DNA of 64,000 nt, from assembly GCF_019599275.1 (NCBI RefSeq), contig NZ_JAHZTD010000001.1, positions 434,001 through 498,000 of the forward strand, written 5' to 3'. Numbering within the stretch: position 1 is the stretch's first letter; the number at the start of each line of letters is the position of its first letter. The notes under the pieces are model-generated. The model saw only the letters and a list, made by a program, of their open reading frames with translations. It was not told the DNA's origin and made no database searches. A program made the position numbers and the translations under genes. This DNA is from Hymenobacter sp. HSC-4F20. Lineage in GTDB: Bacteria; Bacteroidota; Bacteroidia; Cytophagales; Hymenobacteraceae. This document shows, one piece after another, positions 50,266 through 58,919 of this stretch.

Positions 50266-50817
50266 ATGACAGAGTTTATTGTCGAGTGCCCGAAGTGTCG
50301 GTCTGCAGCGTTTGTGACCTGTGACAATCCTTATTCTTATTGCAACGGAAAATTAGCCTGTGCTAATTGCTCGCATGTGGAGCATGCTGAATCCTTAATT
50401 CGATACCGAGTTCTAATTAAGAAGTACTGTAATAACTGTGGATCAACAATTGATTATACTGCTCCTGAGTTAAAAGAGAGGATAAATAAAATTAATATTA
50501 AGTGTCCTGCTTGCAGCGCCTTGCAGGAATTACAACCTCGCAATGAGCAGTATCAAATTCAATACAAAAGCACTAGTAAAGTAAATGACCCTATTTTTAG
50601 TTTACCCTTATGGCTACAGACAGAGGTAAAAGGAAACCTGCTATGGGCGTACAATAGGCGACACCTTCAAGATATTAAGGAGTATGTTGAATCGAAACTA
50701 AGAGAGCGGCAAACAACAAGGTACACAACGATGGTAGAGCGTTTACCCACCTTTATAAAAGTGGCTAAAAACCGTAGCGCTATCCTCAAAGTAGTTGAAA
50801 GACTAATTAATAAATAG
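50266..50817 (+). CDS. Zinc-ribbon protein of a Bacteroidota family
   Basis: 183 residues from ATG 50266 (MTEFIVECPKCRSAAF), matching related proteins as I recall them; an ATG at 50209, only three bases after the Lgt-like stop, is the alternative. Residues 8-11 and about 32-36 form CxxC pairs, and a second ribbon has CNNC at about 57-60 and CPAC at about 78-81. The C-terminal half (PIFSLPLWLQTEVKGNLLWAYNRRHLQDIKEYV) is helical. It may bind nucleic acid or protein. It is more AT-rich than its neighbours. Function unknown. Confidence 0.65.
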   Translation: MTEFIVECPKCRSAAFVTCDNPYSYCNGKLACANCSHVEHAESLIRYRVLIKKYCNNCGSTIDYTAPELKERINKINIKCPACSALQELQPRNEQYQIQYKSTSKVNDPIFSLPLWLQTEVKGNLLWAYNRRHLQDIKEYVESKLRERQTTRYTTMVERLPTFIKVAKNRSAILKVVERLINK

Positions 50818-50846
50818 TTTCTGATTGCTTCTCATTAATATCACTC

Positions 50847-52247
50847 ATGCCCGAACGGCCCTATACCTACTACGATTTCACCCTGAGTCTGTGTCCGCAC
50901 TGCCTGCGGCGGGTAGAAGCCAAAATTGTCTTTGAAGATGGCGGTGTGTACATGCTCAAGCGCTGCCCCAGCCACGGCCGCCAGAAGGTGCTCATTGCTA
51001 CCGACATTGAGTACTACAAAAGCATCCGCAACTACGTGAAGCCCAGCGAAACGCCGCGCCGCTTCAACACTGCTACCCACTACGGCTGCCCCTACGACTG
51101 CGGCTTGTGTGCCGACCACGAGCAGCACAGCTGCCTCACCGTCATCGAAATAACCGACCGCTGCAACCTGACCTGCCCTACCTGCTACGCCGAAAGCAGC
51201 CCCCTGCACGGCCGGCACCGCACCCTGGACGAGGTAGAAGCCATGGTGGACGTGCTGGTGGAAAACGAAGGCGAGCCCGACGTGGTGCAAATTTCCGGTG
51301 GGGAGCCCACCCTGCACCCGCAGTTCTGGGAGATTCTGGACATGTGCAAGCGCAAGCCCATCAAGCACCTGATGGTGAACACCAACGGCGTGCGCCTGGC
51401 CAAGGACGAGGCCTTCGTGGCCCGGCTGGCTACCTACGAAGGCGCGTTTGAGGTGTACCTGCAGTTTGATTCCTTCAAGAAGGAAGCCCTGGAAAGTCTG
51501 CGCGGGCGCGACCTGCGCGAGGTGCGCCGCCAAGCCCTAGACCACCTCAACAAATACAACCTCAGCACCACCCTGGTCGTGACCCTGCAAAAAGGACTCA
51601 ACGACGACGAAATGGGCCAGATCATCGACTACGCCTTGCAGCAGCGCTGCGTGCGCGGCGTCACGTTCCAGCCTACCCAGGCAGCCGGCCGCCTCCAGAA
51701 CTTCGACCCCGCCACCGACCGCCTCACCCTCACCGAAACCCGCCAGCGCATCATCGAGCAAAGCCCCGTCTTTACCGCCGAAGATCTACTGCCCGTGCCC
51801 TGCAACCCCGACGCGCTGGTGATGGGCTACGCCCTGAAGCTGGGCGGCGAAGTGTTTCCGCTCACGCGCTACGTGCAGCCCGCCGAGCTGCTCCAGAGCA
51901 GCGGCAACACCATTGTGTACGAGCACGACCCACGCCTACGCCAGCACCTGCTGCGCCTGTTCAGCACGGCCAACACTGTGGATACCATCACGCCCGAGCT
52001 CAACCAGCTCCTATGTTGCCTACCCTCCATCCAAGCCCCCAACCTCCGCTACGAAAACCTGTTCCGAGTCATCATCCTGCAGTTTATGGATGCCTGGAAC
52101 TTTGATGTGCGCGCCATCAAGAAGTCCTGCGTGCATATCGTGAGCAAGGATTTGAAGATTATTCCTTTCGAAACCATGAACCTGCTGTACCGCGACGAAG
52201 AAAAACTGGCCCGCCTGCAGCAGCTGCGCGATATTCCGGTTCTCTAA
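50847..52247 (+). CDS. Radical SAM protein of the Tes/MJ0619 (tetraether synthase) family
   Basis: 466 residues. The N-terminal rubredoxin-like zinc or iron site is C16, C19, C40 and H43. CPYDCGLCADHEQHSC holds C81, C85, C88 and C96, then the radical SAM triad C106, C110 and C113 (CNLTCPTC). VQISGGEPTLHPQF (about 150) gives the GGE SAM-binding motif. The C-terminal LQFMDAWNFDVRAIKKSCVH matches Tes proteins. Archaeal Tes couples lipid tails of two phospholipids into tetraethers. A bacterial homolog could act on membrane lipids; that is inference. Confidence 0.9.
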   Translation: MPERPYTYYDFTLSLCPHCLRRVEAKIVFEDGGVYMLKRCPSHGRQKVLIATDIEYYKSIRNYVKPSETPRRFNTATHYGCPYDCGLCADHEQHSCLTVIEITDRCNLTCPTCYAESSPLHGRHRTLDEVEAMVDVLVENEGEPDVVQISGGEPTLHPQFWEILDMCKRKPIKHLMVNTNGVRLAKDEAFVARLATYEGAFEVYLQFDSFKKEALESLRGRDLREVRRQALDHLNKYNLSTTLVVTLQKGLNDDEMGQIIDYALQQRCVRGVTFQPTQAAGRLQNFDPATDRLTLTETRQRIIEQSPVFTAEDLLPVPCNPDALVMGYALKLGGEVFPLTRYVQPAELLQSSGNTIVYEHDPRLRQHLLRLFSTANTVDTITPELNQLLCCLPSIQAPNLRYENLFRVIILQFMDAWNFDVRAIKKSCVHIVSKDLKIIPFETMNLLYRDEEKLARLQQLRDIPVL

Positions 52248-52256
52248 CCCCTGCTG

Positions 52257-52538
52257 ATGGAAACGCCCGAATCACCGAAACCACCCGAAAAATCCACCAG
52301 TGACCTGTTGGCCCAGGTAGTAGTAGCAAATTTTGCCGCGCTGCTGGTCCTGGGCGGGCTTGGCGGCTTTATCGGAATGCTGGCCCTGCCGGTGCTAAAC
52401 CTGGTAATCGGGGTAGCGCTCCTGTTCACCGCGCACCGCAAGTTGGGCAAAGTAATACTACTATCGGGGCTGGTAGTGGGTCTGCTGGGGCTGGGCACCT
52501 GTGCCCTCATCCTCAGTAATTTGCGTGTCAATCATTAA
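52257..52538 (+). CDS. Small three-helix membrane protein
   Basis: 93 residues, starting nine bases after the radical SAM stop, so probably in the same operon. A short charged N-terminus (METPESPKPPEKS), then hydrophobic segments at about 20-42, 43-58 and 64-88. No domain is recognised. Likely a membrane partner for the radical SAM or Lgt-like protein; that is inference. Confidence 0.6.
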   Translation: METPESPKPPEKSTSDLLAQVVVANFAALLVLGGLGGFIGMLALPVLNLVIGVALLFTAHRKLGKVILLSGLVVGLLGLGTCALILSNLRVNH

Positions 52539-52832
52539 GCCCTGCGCTTGAGGAGTCCCGCCCAAATCAACGCCAACTTTCCCTGCCGTGGCGTATACTA
52601 AATAGTGGCTGTTACTACCTTTACTCACTGTCGCCGAGAGGAGTTGATGGGGTAGTTGCTGGAATGCAGAAAACAGATTGGAGCATAAGCCGCAGCCAGA
52701 TGACAAGCCTCGCCTACAAGGCTGGAACGCAGGGGGTTGAGGTGTTCCGCTGTCAGTTTCCATAGAAAAGCAAAGCGCCCTACTGGACAGGTAGGGCGCT
52801 TTGTGTTTGAATGCTGGAAGCGGGGAACTGGC
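52539..52832. other. Gap between convergent genes
   Basis: 294 bases. A minus-strand frame at 52461-52763 overlaps the membrane protein gene and shows no protein signature. A bidirectional terminator lies at 52775-52807. Confidence 0.4.
52775..52807. terminator. Bidirectional terminator
   Basis: CAAAGCGCCCTAC and GTAGGGCGCTTTG form a 13-bp stem with a 7-base loop, between the radical SAM operon and the convergent lipoprotein gene. Confidence 0.75.
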
Positions 52833-53333
52833 TTAGCGCGAAAATACCGAAGTGTAAGTGCTAGTACCTTGGTCGCTGGCCTGAGTTAGCTTTATGCGCA
52901 GGGTGGTGCTGGTTAGCTCCTGAACAGCATAGTGGCGGGTTACTTCTGATTGAGTTACCGTTAGTGAGTCGCCGGCCAGCGTCCAGGTGCCGGAAAGTTG
53001 CTGCGGCGCTTCGGGGTAGGCTTTTACAGCAGCTTCATCGAGCGTATAAGCACCACCAGTTTGGAAAAGGTGCAGATTGTCGCGCTGGGCGGCTTTCATC
53101 CGCGGGAACAAGTCCACGGCAGGAGTTGCATCGGTACCGGACGTAGCGGTGGCCAGCGTTAGGCTGGTTAAATGCCAAGGGCCTGCAGCTAACAACGCCG
53201 GTTTCGATTGAACAGTTGTAGCGGCAGCTGCCACTTCCTGGGCGGGATCCTTAATCTCCTCAATCTCTTTCTCACAAGAGGCAAACACGAGGGTGCTAGC
53301 CAGCAGGCTCAGGAATACGGGCAGTTTCTTCAT
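52833..53333 (-). CDS. Small lipoprotein, possibly lipocalin-like
   Basis: The ATG at 53331-53333 (MKKLPVFLSLLASTLVFASC) starts a lipoprotein signal with the modified Cys at 20. 166 residues. A charged linker follows (EKEIEEIKDPAQE). The domain from about 50 (GPWHLTSLTL) to the end has alternating beta strands (GTWTLAGDSLTVTQSE, LRIKLTQASDQGT), which resembles the lipocalin-like DUF folds of Bacteroidota. Probably anchored to the outer membrane. Function unknown. Confidence 0.7.
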   Translation of the reverse strand: MKKLPVFLSLLASTLVFASCEKEIEEIKDPAQEVAAAATTVQSKPALLAAGPWHLTSLTLATATSGTDATPAVDLFPRMKAAQRDNLHLFQTGGAYTLDEAAVKAYPEAPQQLSGTWTLAGDSLTVTQSEVTRHYAVQELTSTTLRIKLTQASDQGTSTYTSVFSR

Positions 53334-53648
53334 GAAAACGGGTTTTGGTGATTGTGCAACAACACGCTTCGAGGCGTAGTAGATTTGCGGCATATGCCTC
53401 ACTTTTTACGTCCAACTTCTCAACGGCATGACTCCCTGTTGGCTGCCGTTGCTACAAAGCTAGGTAATTATAACTAATGATGGTTCAGGCACTTGGTGAA
53501 TTTAGTCATTTCGTGCTACATAGTGGCCTTATGATGCAATATTGTGTGCATTTTCTTATTAATTTGACGTTAATATCTGGGAAAAATAAAAACAGCCGAC
53601 TATAATTCAATCGGCTGTTTGTGATAAAAAATAGGATTATTCTAGATA
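53334..53648. other. Gap upstream of the small lipoprotein and downstream of the DNA glycosylase
   Basis: 315 bases, AT-rich from 53460. It holds the fpg terminator at 53590-53620. No exact promoter consensus or small gene was seen. Confidence 0.4.
53590..53620 (-). terminator. Terminator of the DNA glycosylase gene
   Basis: AAACAGCCGA and TCGGCTGTTT form a 10-bp stem followed on the minus strand by TTTATTTTT. Confidence 0.75.
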
Positions 53649-54467
53649 CTAGTCAGCTGCTTGGCAGTGCGGGCACGTGTAGGTAGCTCGGCCACCAACA
53701 TACGATTTTGCAATTTCTGTATCGGAATGGCGTGGGCAGAACCGATGCTGGTCGGTGCCGGGTGTCGCGGAATCGTCCCATTCCCGGGCATGGATCAGAA
53801 AACTGGCCGGAAAATCCCGATACGTAGCCTCATGCCCGATTGCGGTGTGCAACACCAGCTGAATAGCGGTGTGCAAATCTTCAAATTCTCTAGTTGAGAG
53901 AGTTTGCGCTACCCGCTCGGGATGAATCCGGGCCTGAAAAAGCACTTCGTCCACAATCCAATTGCCTAGCCCCGCCGTGATGCTTTGGTCAAGCAGCAAA
54001 GGTTTTAGGATAGTTTTACGCTTGCTGAGCTTGTGCTGCAGTTGTTCGGCGGTAATGTCCAGAGCATCAGGGCCTAGCTTCTTGGCTTGCCGGTACTGCT
54101 CCACACTCTCTGCTAACCGGATGCGGCCAAACTTGCGCGGATCAACGAAGGCCACCCGCAGCCCGGATGAGAGATGGAGCGCCACGCGGGTGAAGCGCGG
54201 CGCATCCGGCCCGTCGCGGTAAGCACCCACGTCGCCGGTCATGCCGAAGTGCCACACCAGTACCTGCCCACTGTCTAACTGCAGAAAGCAGTTCTTGCCC
54301 AGCCGGCTAGTACCTGTGATGGTGCGTCCCACCAGAGCCTGGCGCAGCACATCCTCCTCCACGGCCAGTACGTGGGCATCCTGTACTTCCAGGGCCGTAA
54401 TGGTTTGGTCAAGAAGCACTTCGTTTAGAAAGCGGCGGTAGGTTTCAACTTCCGGTAGTTCGGGCAT
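53649..54467 (-). CDS. mutM: Formamidopyrimidine-DNA glycosylase (Fpg/MutM family)
   Basis: 272 residues. PELPEVE follows the initiator Met, giving the catalytic Pro2 and Glu3. Lys58 in the SRLGKNCFLQL loop matches the essential Lys57 of Fpg. The central segment has DQSITAGLGNWIVDEVLFQARIHP at about 159-182. The C-terminal zinc finger is C244-x2-H247 and C265-x2-C268, where the second Cys of the usual four is His. Fpg removes oxidised purines such as 8-oxoguanine by beta,delta-elimination. Followed by its terminator. Confidence 0.93.
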   Translation of the reverse strand: MPELPEVETYRRFLNEVLLDQTITALEVQDAHVLAVEEDVLRQALVGRTITGTSRLGKNCFLQLDSGQVLVWHFGMTGDVGAYRDGPDAPRFTRVALHLSSGLRVAFVDPRKFGRIRLAESVEQYRQAKKLGPDALDITAEQLQHKLSKRKTILKPLLLDQSITAGLGNWIVDEVLFQARIHPERVAQTLSTREFEDLHTAIQLVLHTAIGHEATYRDFPASFLIHAREWDDSATPGTDQHRFCPRHSDTEIAKSYVGGRATYTCPHCQAAD

Positions 54468-54613
54468 GAGTCTGCTATAAAAGGTGGAAAGAGCTTACTG
54501 CGCTCCGGCAGCAGCTACTACCCCTAACAAGCGCGACACTATCCTCCGTTCCTGGTCTGCCTTCTGCTTCTAGACCGCAGCCGCTTAGTAGGCAGTGCCC
54601 GGCGGTTGCCGAG

Positions 54614-55516
54614 CTAGAAGTGCAGCTGTCCTTCCACTACTACCACGCCCGTGCCGCTAATCTGCACGGCCTCAATGGCTTCCCGTGGGCCGTATACCTG
54701 CACGGCTACTGTGCCCGGGCGGCCCAACCAGTGGCCCTGCTCCGCTATAAACTGTGGGCTAGGCAGGTAGCCATAGTGCCATAGGTAGGCCGCCATGCCT
54801 CCGGTGGCCGAGCCAGTTACAGGGTCTTCCAGCACGTCGGGCGGGGTGCAGAGGTGGCGGGCAAAGGTGGTGCCGGCTGGGGTAGCGCCTTCCAGGCAAA
54901 ACAGGTGGGAACTGAAAAAATTGGTGCGGCGGCGGTAGGCCTCCAAGGCGGCAGGGTCGGGTAGGTAGGCCCGGCGTAGGGTAGCAGCATCACGCAGCAG
55001 CACCATCAGCTGGGGCGTGCCCGTACTTACCGTCTGAATCACTGAGCCTTCTACTATATCGGCGGGCGAAAGACCGAATAAAGGCAGCACAGTCTCGGCC
55101 TCGTGTATCTGCCCAAATACGGGGCGGCGCTGGGTCATCCGCACTTGCGCCGGCGCCGTGGGGGTAGTAGATGGCTCTACCTCAATCAGGAGGGGGCCGT
55201 GCAGCAATTCCAGGTGCAGGCGGGTTGTTTCGGTGGTGGGGCGGGCCAGGCGCCCGGTGTGCAGCAGGGCCGTGATGGTCGCAATGGTAGGATGGCCCGC
55301 CAGCGGAATCTCTTCGCTGGGAGTAAAATAGCGCACCCCGAACTCGGCCACCGCGGAACGCCGCACAAAAGCCGTTTCCGATTGGTTGAACTCCCGCGCC
55401 AGGCGCTGCATGGCCTCGTCGGTGAGGTCGTCGGCGTCGAGCACCACGGCGCAAGGGTTGCCGCCCAGGGCAGTTTCGGTAAAGGCGTCTACCAGTAGAA
55501 AGGGGTAAGTAGGCAT
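54614..55516 (-). CDS. PhzF-family isomerase/epimerase-like protein
   Basis: The ATG at 55514-55516 (MPTYPFLLVDAFTETALGGNPCAVV) is the typical start; the longer frame upstream is not used. 300 residues in two similar domains. The catalytic Glu47 lies in FNQSETAFV. The motifs FTPSEEIPLAGHPTIAT (about 64-80) and EDPVTGSATGGMAAYLW (about 226-242) are conserved in the family. PhzF acts in phenazine synthesis, but most homologs have unknown substrates. A stem-loop lies downstream of the M48 gene next to it. Confidence 0.9.
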   Translation of the reverse strand: MPTYPFLLVDAFTETALGGNPCAVVLDADDLTDEAMQRLAREFNQSETAFVRRSAVAEFGVRYFTPSEEIPLAGHPTIATITALLHTGRLARPTTETTRLHLELLHGPLLIEVEPSTTPTAPAQVRMTQRRPVFGQIHEAETVLPLFGLSPADIVEGSVIQTVSTGTPQLMVLLRDAATLRRAYLPDPAALEAYRRRTNFFSSHLFCLEGATPAGTTFARHLCTPPDVLEDPVTGSATGGMAAYLWHYGYLPSPQFIAEQGHWLGRPGTVAVQVYGPREAIEAVQISGTGVVVVEGQLHF

Positions 55517-55666
55517 AGCGGGGCAAAACAGGAGTGAGGGCCTAAAGGTAGGGCTGATTAACCAGGCCGGGCGCGGCGGGGAGGCGTTATCCCCTCCAGC
55601 CGTCTGGTCTGGCCCGGGCAGCCACCCAGCGTCAGGCTCAGTTCTCGCACTACGGCGCCCCTTAAA

Positions 55667-55709
55667 CAACCAGAGCCAGCTTCCCGAAGAAAGCTGGCTC
55701 TGATTGTTG
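55667..55709. terminator. Terminator-like stem downstream of the M48 gene
   Basis: CAGAGCCAGCTT at 55671-55682 and AAGCTGGCTCTG at 55691-55702 form a 12-bp stem with flanking complementary CAAC and GTTG. It lies 32 bases after the end of the gene at 55741. Confidence 0.6.
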
Positions 55710-55740
55710 GTTGCCCGAGAGGTTAGTGCTAGCCTGCGGC

Positions 55741-56625
55741 TTACGACGGATCAGAAAGCATAGCTACCTGGCGGCCATTCGTGTCATAAATGCCGCCGGT
55801 ACGGCTTATATACAGGCGGCGCTGCTGCCCATCGACCAGTACGTAGGGATAGGCAGTGCTTTCCGAGCGGGTAAGGCGGCCCACCACCTGGGCGGTGCGG
55901 TCTGCCCGGTCTACCCGCACCACGCTGAGGCGGTTGGTGAGGTAGTAGGGTTCGTCGGGATTGTCGCGGAAGGTAATCTTGCCCAGCACGCTAACGGCGC
56001 TGTTGGTCGTTGCTACTGTGCGCACAGGCGCCGTGGCGCGGTCAGCCAGTACGGCGGGGGTAGCCGACGGAGCAGCCACGCGGGTGCTGGCCACAATCTG
56101 CTGGTTGGCCCGCTGCCAGCCTTCGCCGATAGCCGTGAGGCGAGTGCGGCGGCCGGGGTGGGTAGGAGAAGCTTCATCGTCGGAAACAACGGCCATACCG
56201 GCCTGGGCCTGAGCCAGGCTGGCGCCCATCTTGCGCAGCACAAAGCCCGAAAACTCGTCGGCCTCCAACTCATCGGCCGGGTTGGAGCCCCCGGCGCGCA
56301 GGGTGTGGCCGTTGAGGTGGTGACCCATTTCGTGAGCCAGAATGCTGATGCCAGCCCAATCGGTGCGGCCGGCGCGGTTCACGGCTGCCACAAACTGCGG
56401 GTTGTATAGCAGGTAACGCTTGCCGCCGTACACCACGGCCGCGGCGTTCTGCACTTCGGTGGTAGCGCGCAACTCGAAGCGGGGCTTCAGGCCTACTACA
56501 TCTGTTATTTCACGTAGCACGTCGCGCTGGCCAGTAGTGGATTGCGCTGCTACGGAGCCGGTAAGCAGGAGCCACCCGGCAAGCACCAAGCCTGCGAAGC
56601 AGCGGAAGAAGCGAGGGTGGTTCAT
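55741..56625 (-). CDS. Exported M48-like metallopeptidase
   Basis: 294 residues. Signal peptide 1-27 (MNHPRFFRCFAGLVLAGWLLLTG... ending SVAAQ). The zinc site is HEMGH at 98-102 with the third ligand in ELEADEFSGF at about 119-128, as in M48. Unlike HtpX or Ste24 it has no membrane helices after the signal, so it is a soluble periplasmic or secreted form. The C-terminal half (residues 175-294) is a separate beta domain with a YPYVLVDGQQRRLYISRTGG segment. Divergent from the metzincin gene. Confidence 0.85.
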   Translation of the reverse strand: MNHPRFFRCFAGLVLAGWLLLTGSVAAQSTTGQRDVLREITDVVGLKPRFELRATTEVQNAAAVVYGGKRYLLYNPQFVAAVNRAGRTDWAGISILAHEMGHHLNGHTLRAGGSNPADELEADEFSGFVLRKMGASLAQAQAGMAVVSDDEASPTHPGRRTRLTAIGEGWQRANQQIVASTRVAAPSATPAVLADRATAPVRTVATTNSAVSVLGKITFRDNPDEPYYLTNRLSVVRVDRADRTAQVVGRLTRSESTAYPYVLVDGQQRRLYISRTGGIYDTNGRQVAMLSDPS

Positions 56626-56734
56626 GAAAAAATCCTGTTAAGTGTAGTGGTTGAAAGACAAGAACCTTGCCGAAAATTACGGAACAAACCCCAGGAACTA
56701 AATGCGTACAGGCAGAGTTTGGAGCCCGTGTTTC

Positions 56735-56742
56735 TATATTTG
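56735..56742 (+). promoter_or_regulatory. -7 promoter element of the metzincin gene
   Basis: TATATTTG, an exact TAnnTTTG match, 71 bases before the ATG at 56814. Confidence 0.45.
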
Positions 56743-56813
56743 CATTCCCAATTAAACCCGCCAGTTGTTAGGTGAAAAAGCGGAAGGAGAAGGCGGAATA
56801 TCTACTGAGGTTC

Positions 56814-58910
56814 ATGAAAAAAACACAATTGATCCGACATTGGTTCATCCGGACGGGTGCTGGAGCGTTGGCACTGCTGGCAACAACTACCGGCTCCGCA
56901 CTGGCGCAGGAAGCCTGTTTGCTAGAACCCCTGCCACTTCGTCAGCGGGTGGCCGCCGCCAGCCTGATTGTGGAAGCCCGGGTAGCCGCTACCCGCAGCC
57001 TCGACGAGGGCGCCCACATCGTAACGCTCAACGAGTTGGAAGTCTTTAAAGTATTTCGCGGCTCTTTTTCTTCCGGCCAGAATCTGACCTTGCGCACGGC
57101 TGGGGGCACCGTGGCGCTACGTCGGGAGGACGTAACCAACTCGCCCCAGCTAACTGTAGGGCAGCAGGGCGTATTCCTGCTGGAGCCCGAACCCGGACAA
57201 GCCGGCAGCTACCGCCTCTACGCTGGTCCCCAGGGCCTGATCAGCTACGACTTGCGGCTGGCAACGGCAGCTGAGCCGTTTGGGCACTACGCTTCCATTA
57301 CCGAGGAACTGTATCCTGCCTTGGAAGCGCAAACCGGGCAGGCGTTTCGCCCCGTACGCACTAACGCTCCGCTACAAGCCCGCCTCAACCAAGCCGCCCG
57401 GCCCGGGGCGGCCCCGCAAATCAGCGGCCTGAACCCGGCTACCATCACGGCCGGCACGGGCAGCGTCCTGACGATTACCGGCACGGGCTTTGGCACTACG
57501 CAAGGCAGCGGCACCGTAGGATTTCGCAACGGCAACAACGGCGGGCAGTCGTTCGTGTCGCCGCTGGCTTCGGACTACGTAAGCTGGTCCGACACAGAAA
57601 TCAAGGTACGGGTCCCGTCGGCTACCGTCGGGAATGCGGGGCCGGCGGGCTCGGGTGCTGTGCTGGTTACCAACGGTACCTCCGAAAGCGCCTTGAGTGT
57701 AGACAACCTCACGGTAGACTACGCCCTGAGCAATGTCAGCTACCAGGCCGACGCCAACTCGCCCCTGAATGCCTACCGCGTAGCCCTGGTCGGCACCGAT
57801 CAGCAAGGGGGTTACACCTTGCACTACAACCAGCGGTTTGCGGCCAACACTGCCGCTAAAGCCGCCTTTGAGCGCGCCCTGCTAACCTGGCGCAACGGGG
57901 TAGGAGCCAACCGCAAAGTGGCCGCCGCTACCACGGCCATCAACGTCGAAAACCGCCAGGATAACGTCAATGTAGTCAGCTTCGACGACGTGAATGAGTT
58001 GCCTGCCGGCGTGCTCGGCGTTACCTACTCCTATTATACAGGCTGTTTCAGCGGCGGCACTATCAACTGGGTGCTCAGCGGCACAGACTACATCTACGAC
58101 GAGGAACGGAACTGGCAGTTTACTACAGCTGACCCTACCGGCAGCCAAATTGATTTTGAAAGTGTGGTGCTGCACGAGCAGGGGCACGGTATTCAGCTCG
58201 GCCACATTATCAAGCCGGGCGCCGTGATGCACTACGCTATTGGTCCCAATACCAAAAACCGGGTGCTCAGTGCAGGTAGCGACGTAGCCGGCGGCAACGC
58301 CGAAATCAACTACAGCCTGACGGCTTCCAACTGCGCCCAAGGAGCGTACTCCCGCCTGGCCCCCGTGCCCCTGCCGGTTACGCTGGTAGGCTTCGGGGCC
58401 GAAGTAATGGCGGGCGGCGTACAGCTGCGCTGGCGGACGAGTACGGAGCTGGAAAGCCGCTTCTTTGCCGTGGAGGCAACCGACAACCCGGCGGCTACGG
58501 CCTGGACCGAGCTAACCCAGGTACCTGCCGCCGGCACCACTACCACCCCCCGTAGCTACGCCTTCCTGGATGACCGTCCTCTGACGACCCTGCGCTATTA
58601 CCGCTTGCGCCAGCAGGACCTGGACGGCACCGTGCACTACTCCGGAGTACTTACGGCTACGCCCGCTGTAGGCACGCAGGTAGTAGCCTACCCGAACCCC
58701 TTTACCACCGACATTCAGGTGGTGCTGCCCGCTGCGGCCACCGCTACGCTGCGGCTGCTCGACCTCACGGGCCGTAGCGTATACGCGCAGGCTGTACCCG
58801 CCGCGCAAACCTTTCTGACCCTGACCCCGCCCGAGCTGCGGCCCGGTGTGTATGTATTGGAGTGGCAAAGTGCCGGGCAGGTGCAGCGCACCCGCCTGGT
58901 AAAGCGCTAG
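56814..58910 (+). CDS. Secreted metzincin-like protease with IPT/TIG and type IX sorting domains
   Basis: The ATG at 56814 (MKKTQLIRHWFIRTGAGALALLATTTGSALAQ, cut here at its Ala-rich signal) is preferred over a GTG at 56772. 698 residues. An N-terminal domain to about 200 is followed by an IPT/TIG fold (GLNPATITAGTGSVLTITGTGFG, about 205-300). The protease part has HEQGHGIQLGH at 454-464 and a Met-turn VMHYAI. Residues about 615-698 are a T9SS type A sorting domain (VAYPNPF, LLDLTGRSVY, PGVYVLEWQ). It is exported through the outer membrane by the type IX system. Confidence 0.85.
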   Translation: MKKTQLIRHWFIRTGAGALALLATTTGSALAQEACLLEPLPLRQRVAAASLIVEARVAATRSLDEGAHIVTLNELEVFKVFRGSFSSGQNLTLRTAGGTVALRREDVTNSPQLTVGQQGVFLLEPEPGQAGSYRLYAGPQGLISYDLRLATAAEPFGHYASITEELYPALEAQTGQAFRPVRTNAPLQARLNQAARPGAAPQISGLNPATITAGTGSVLTITGTGFGTTQGSGTVGFRNGNNGGQSFVSPLASDYVSWSDTEIKVRVPSATVGNAGPAGSGAVLVTNGTSESALSVDNLTVDYALSNVSYQADANSPLNAYRVALVGTDQQGGYTLHYNQRFAANTAAKAAFERALLTWRNGVGANRKVAAATTAINVENRQDNVNVVSFDDVNELPAGVLGVTYSYYTGCFSGGTINWVLSGTDYIYDEERNWQFTTADPTGSQIDFESVVLHEQGHGIQLGHIIKPGAVMHYAIGPNTKNRVLSAGSDVAGGNAEINYSLTASNCAQGAYSRLAPVPLPVTLVGFGAEVMAGGVQLRWRTSTELESRFFAVEATDNPAATAWTELTQVPAAGTTTTPRSYAFLDDRPLTTLRYYRLRQQDLDGTVHYSGVLTATPAVGTQVVAYPNPFTTDIQVVLPAAATATLRLLDLTGRSVYAQAVPAAQTFLTLTPPELRPGVYVLEWQSAGQVQRTRLVKR

Positions 58911-58919
58911 CTTTCAGGC

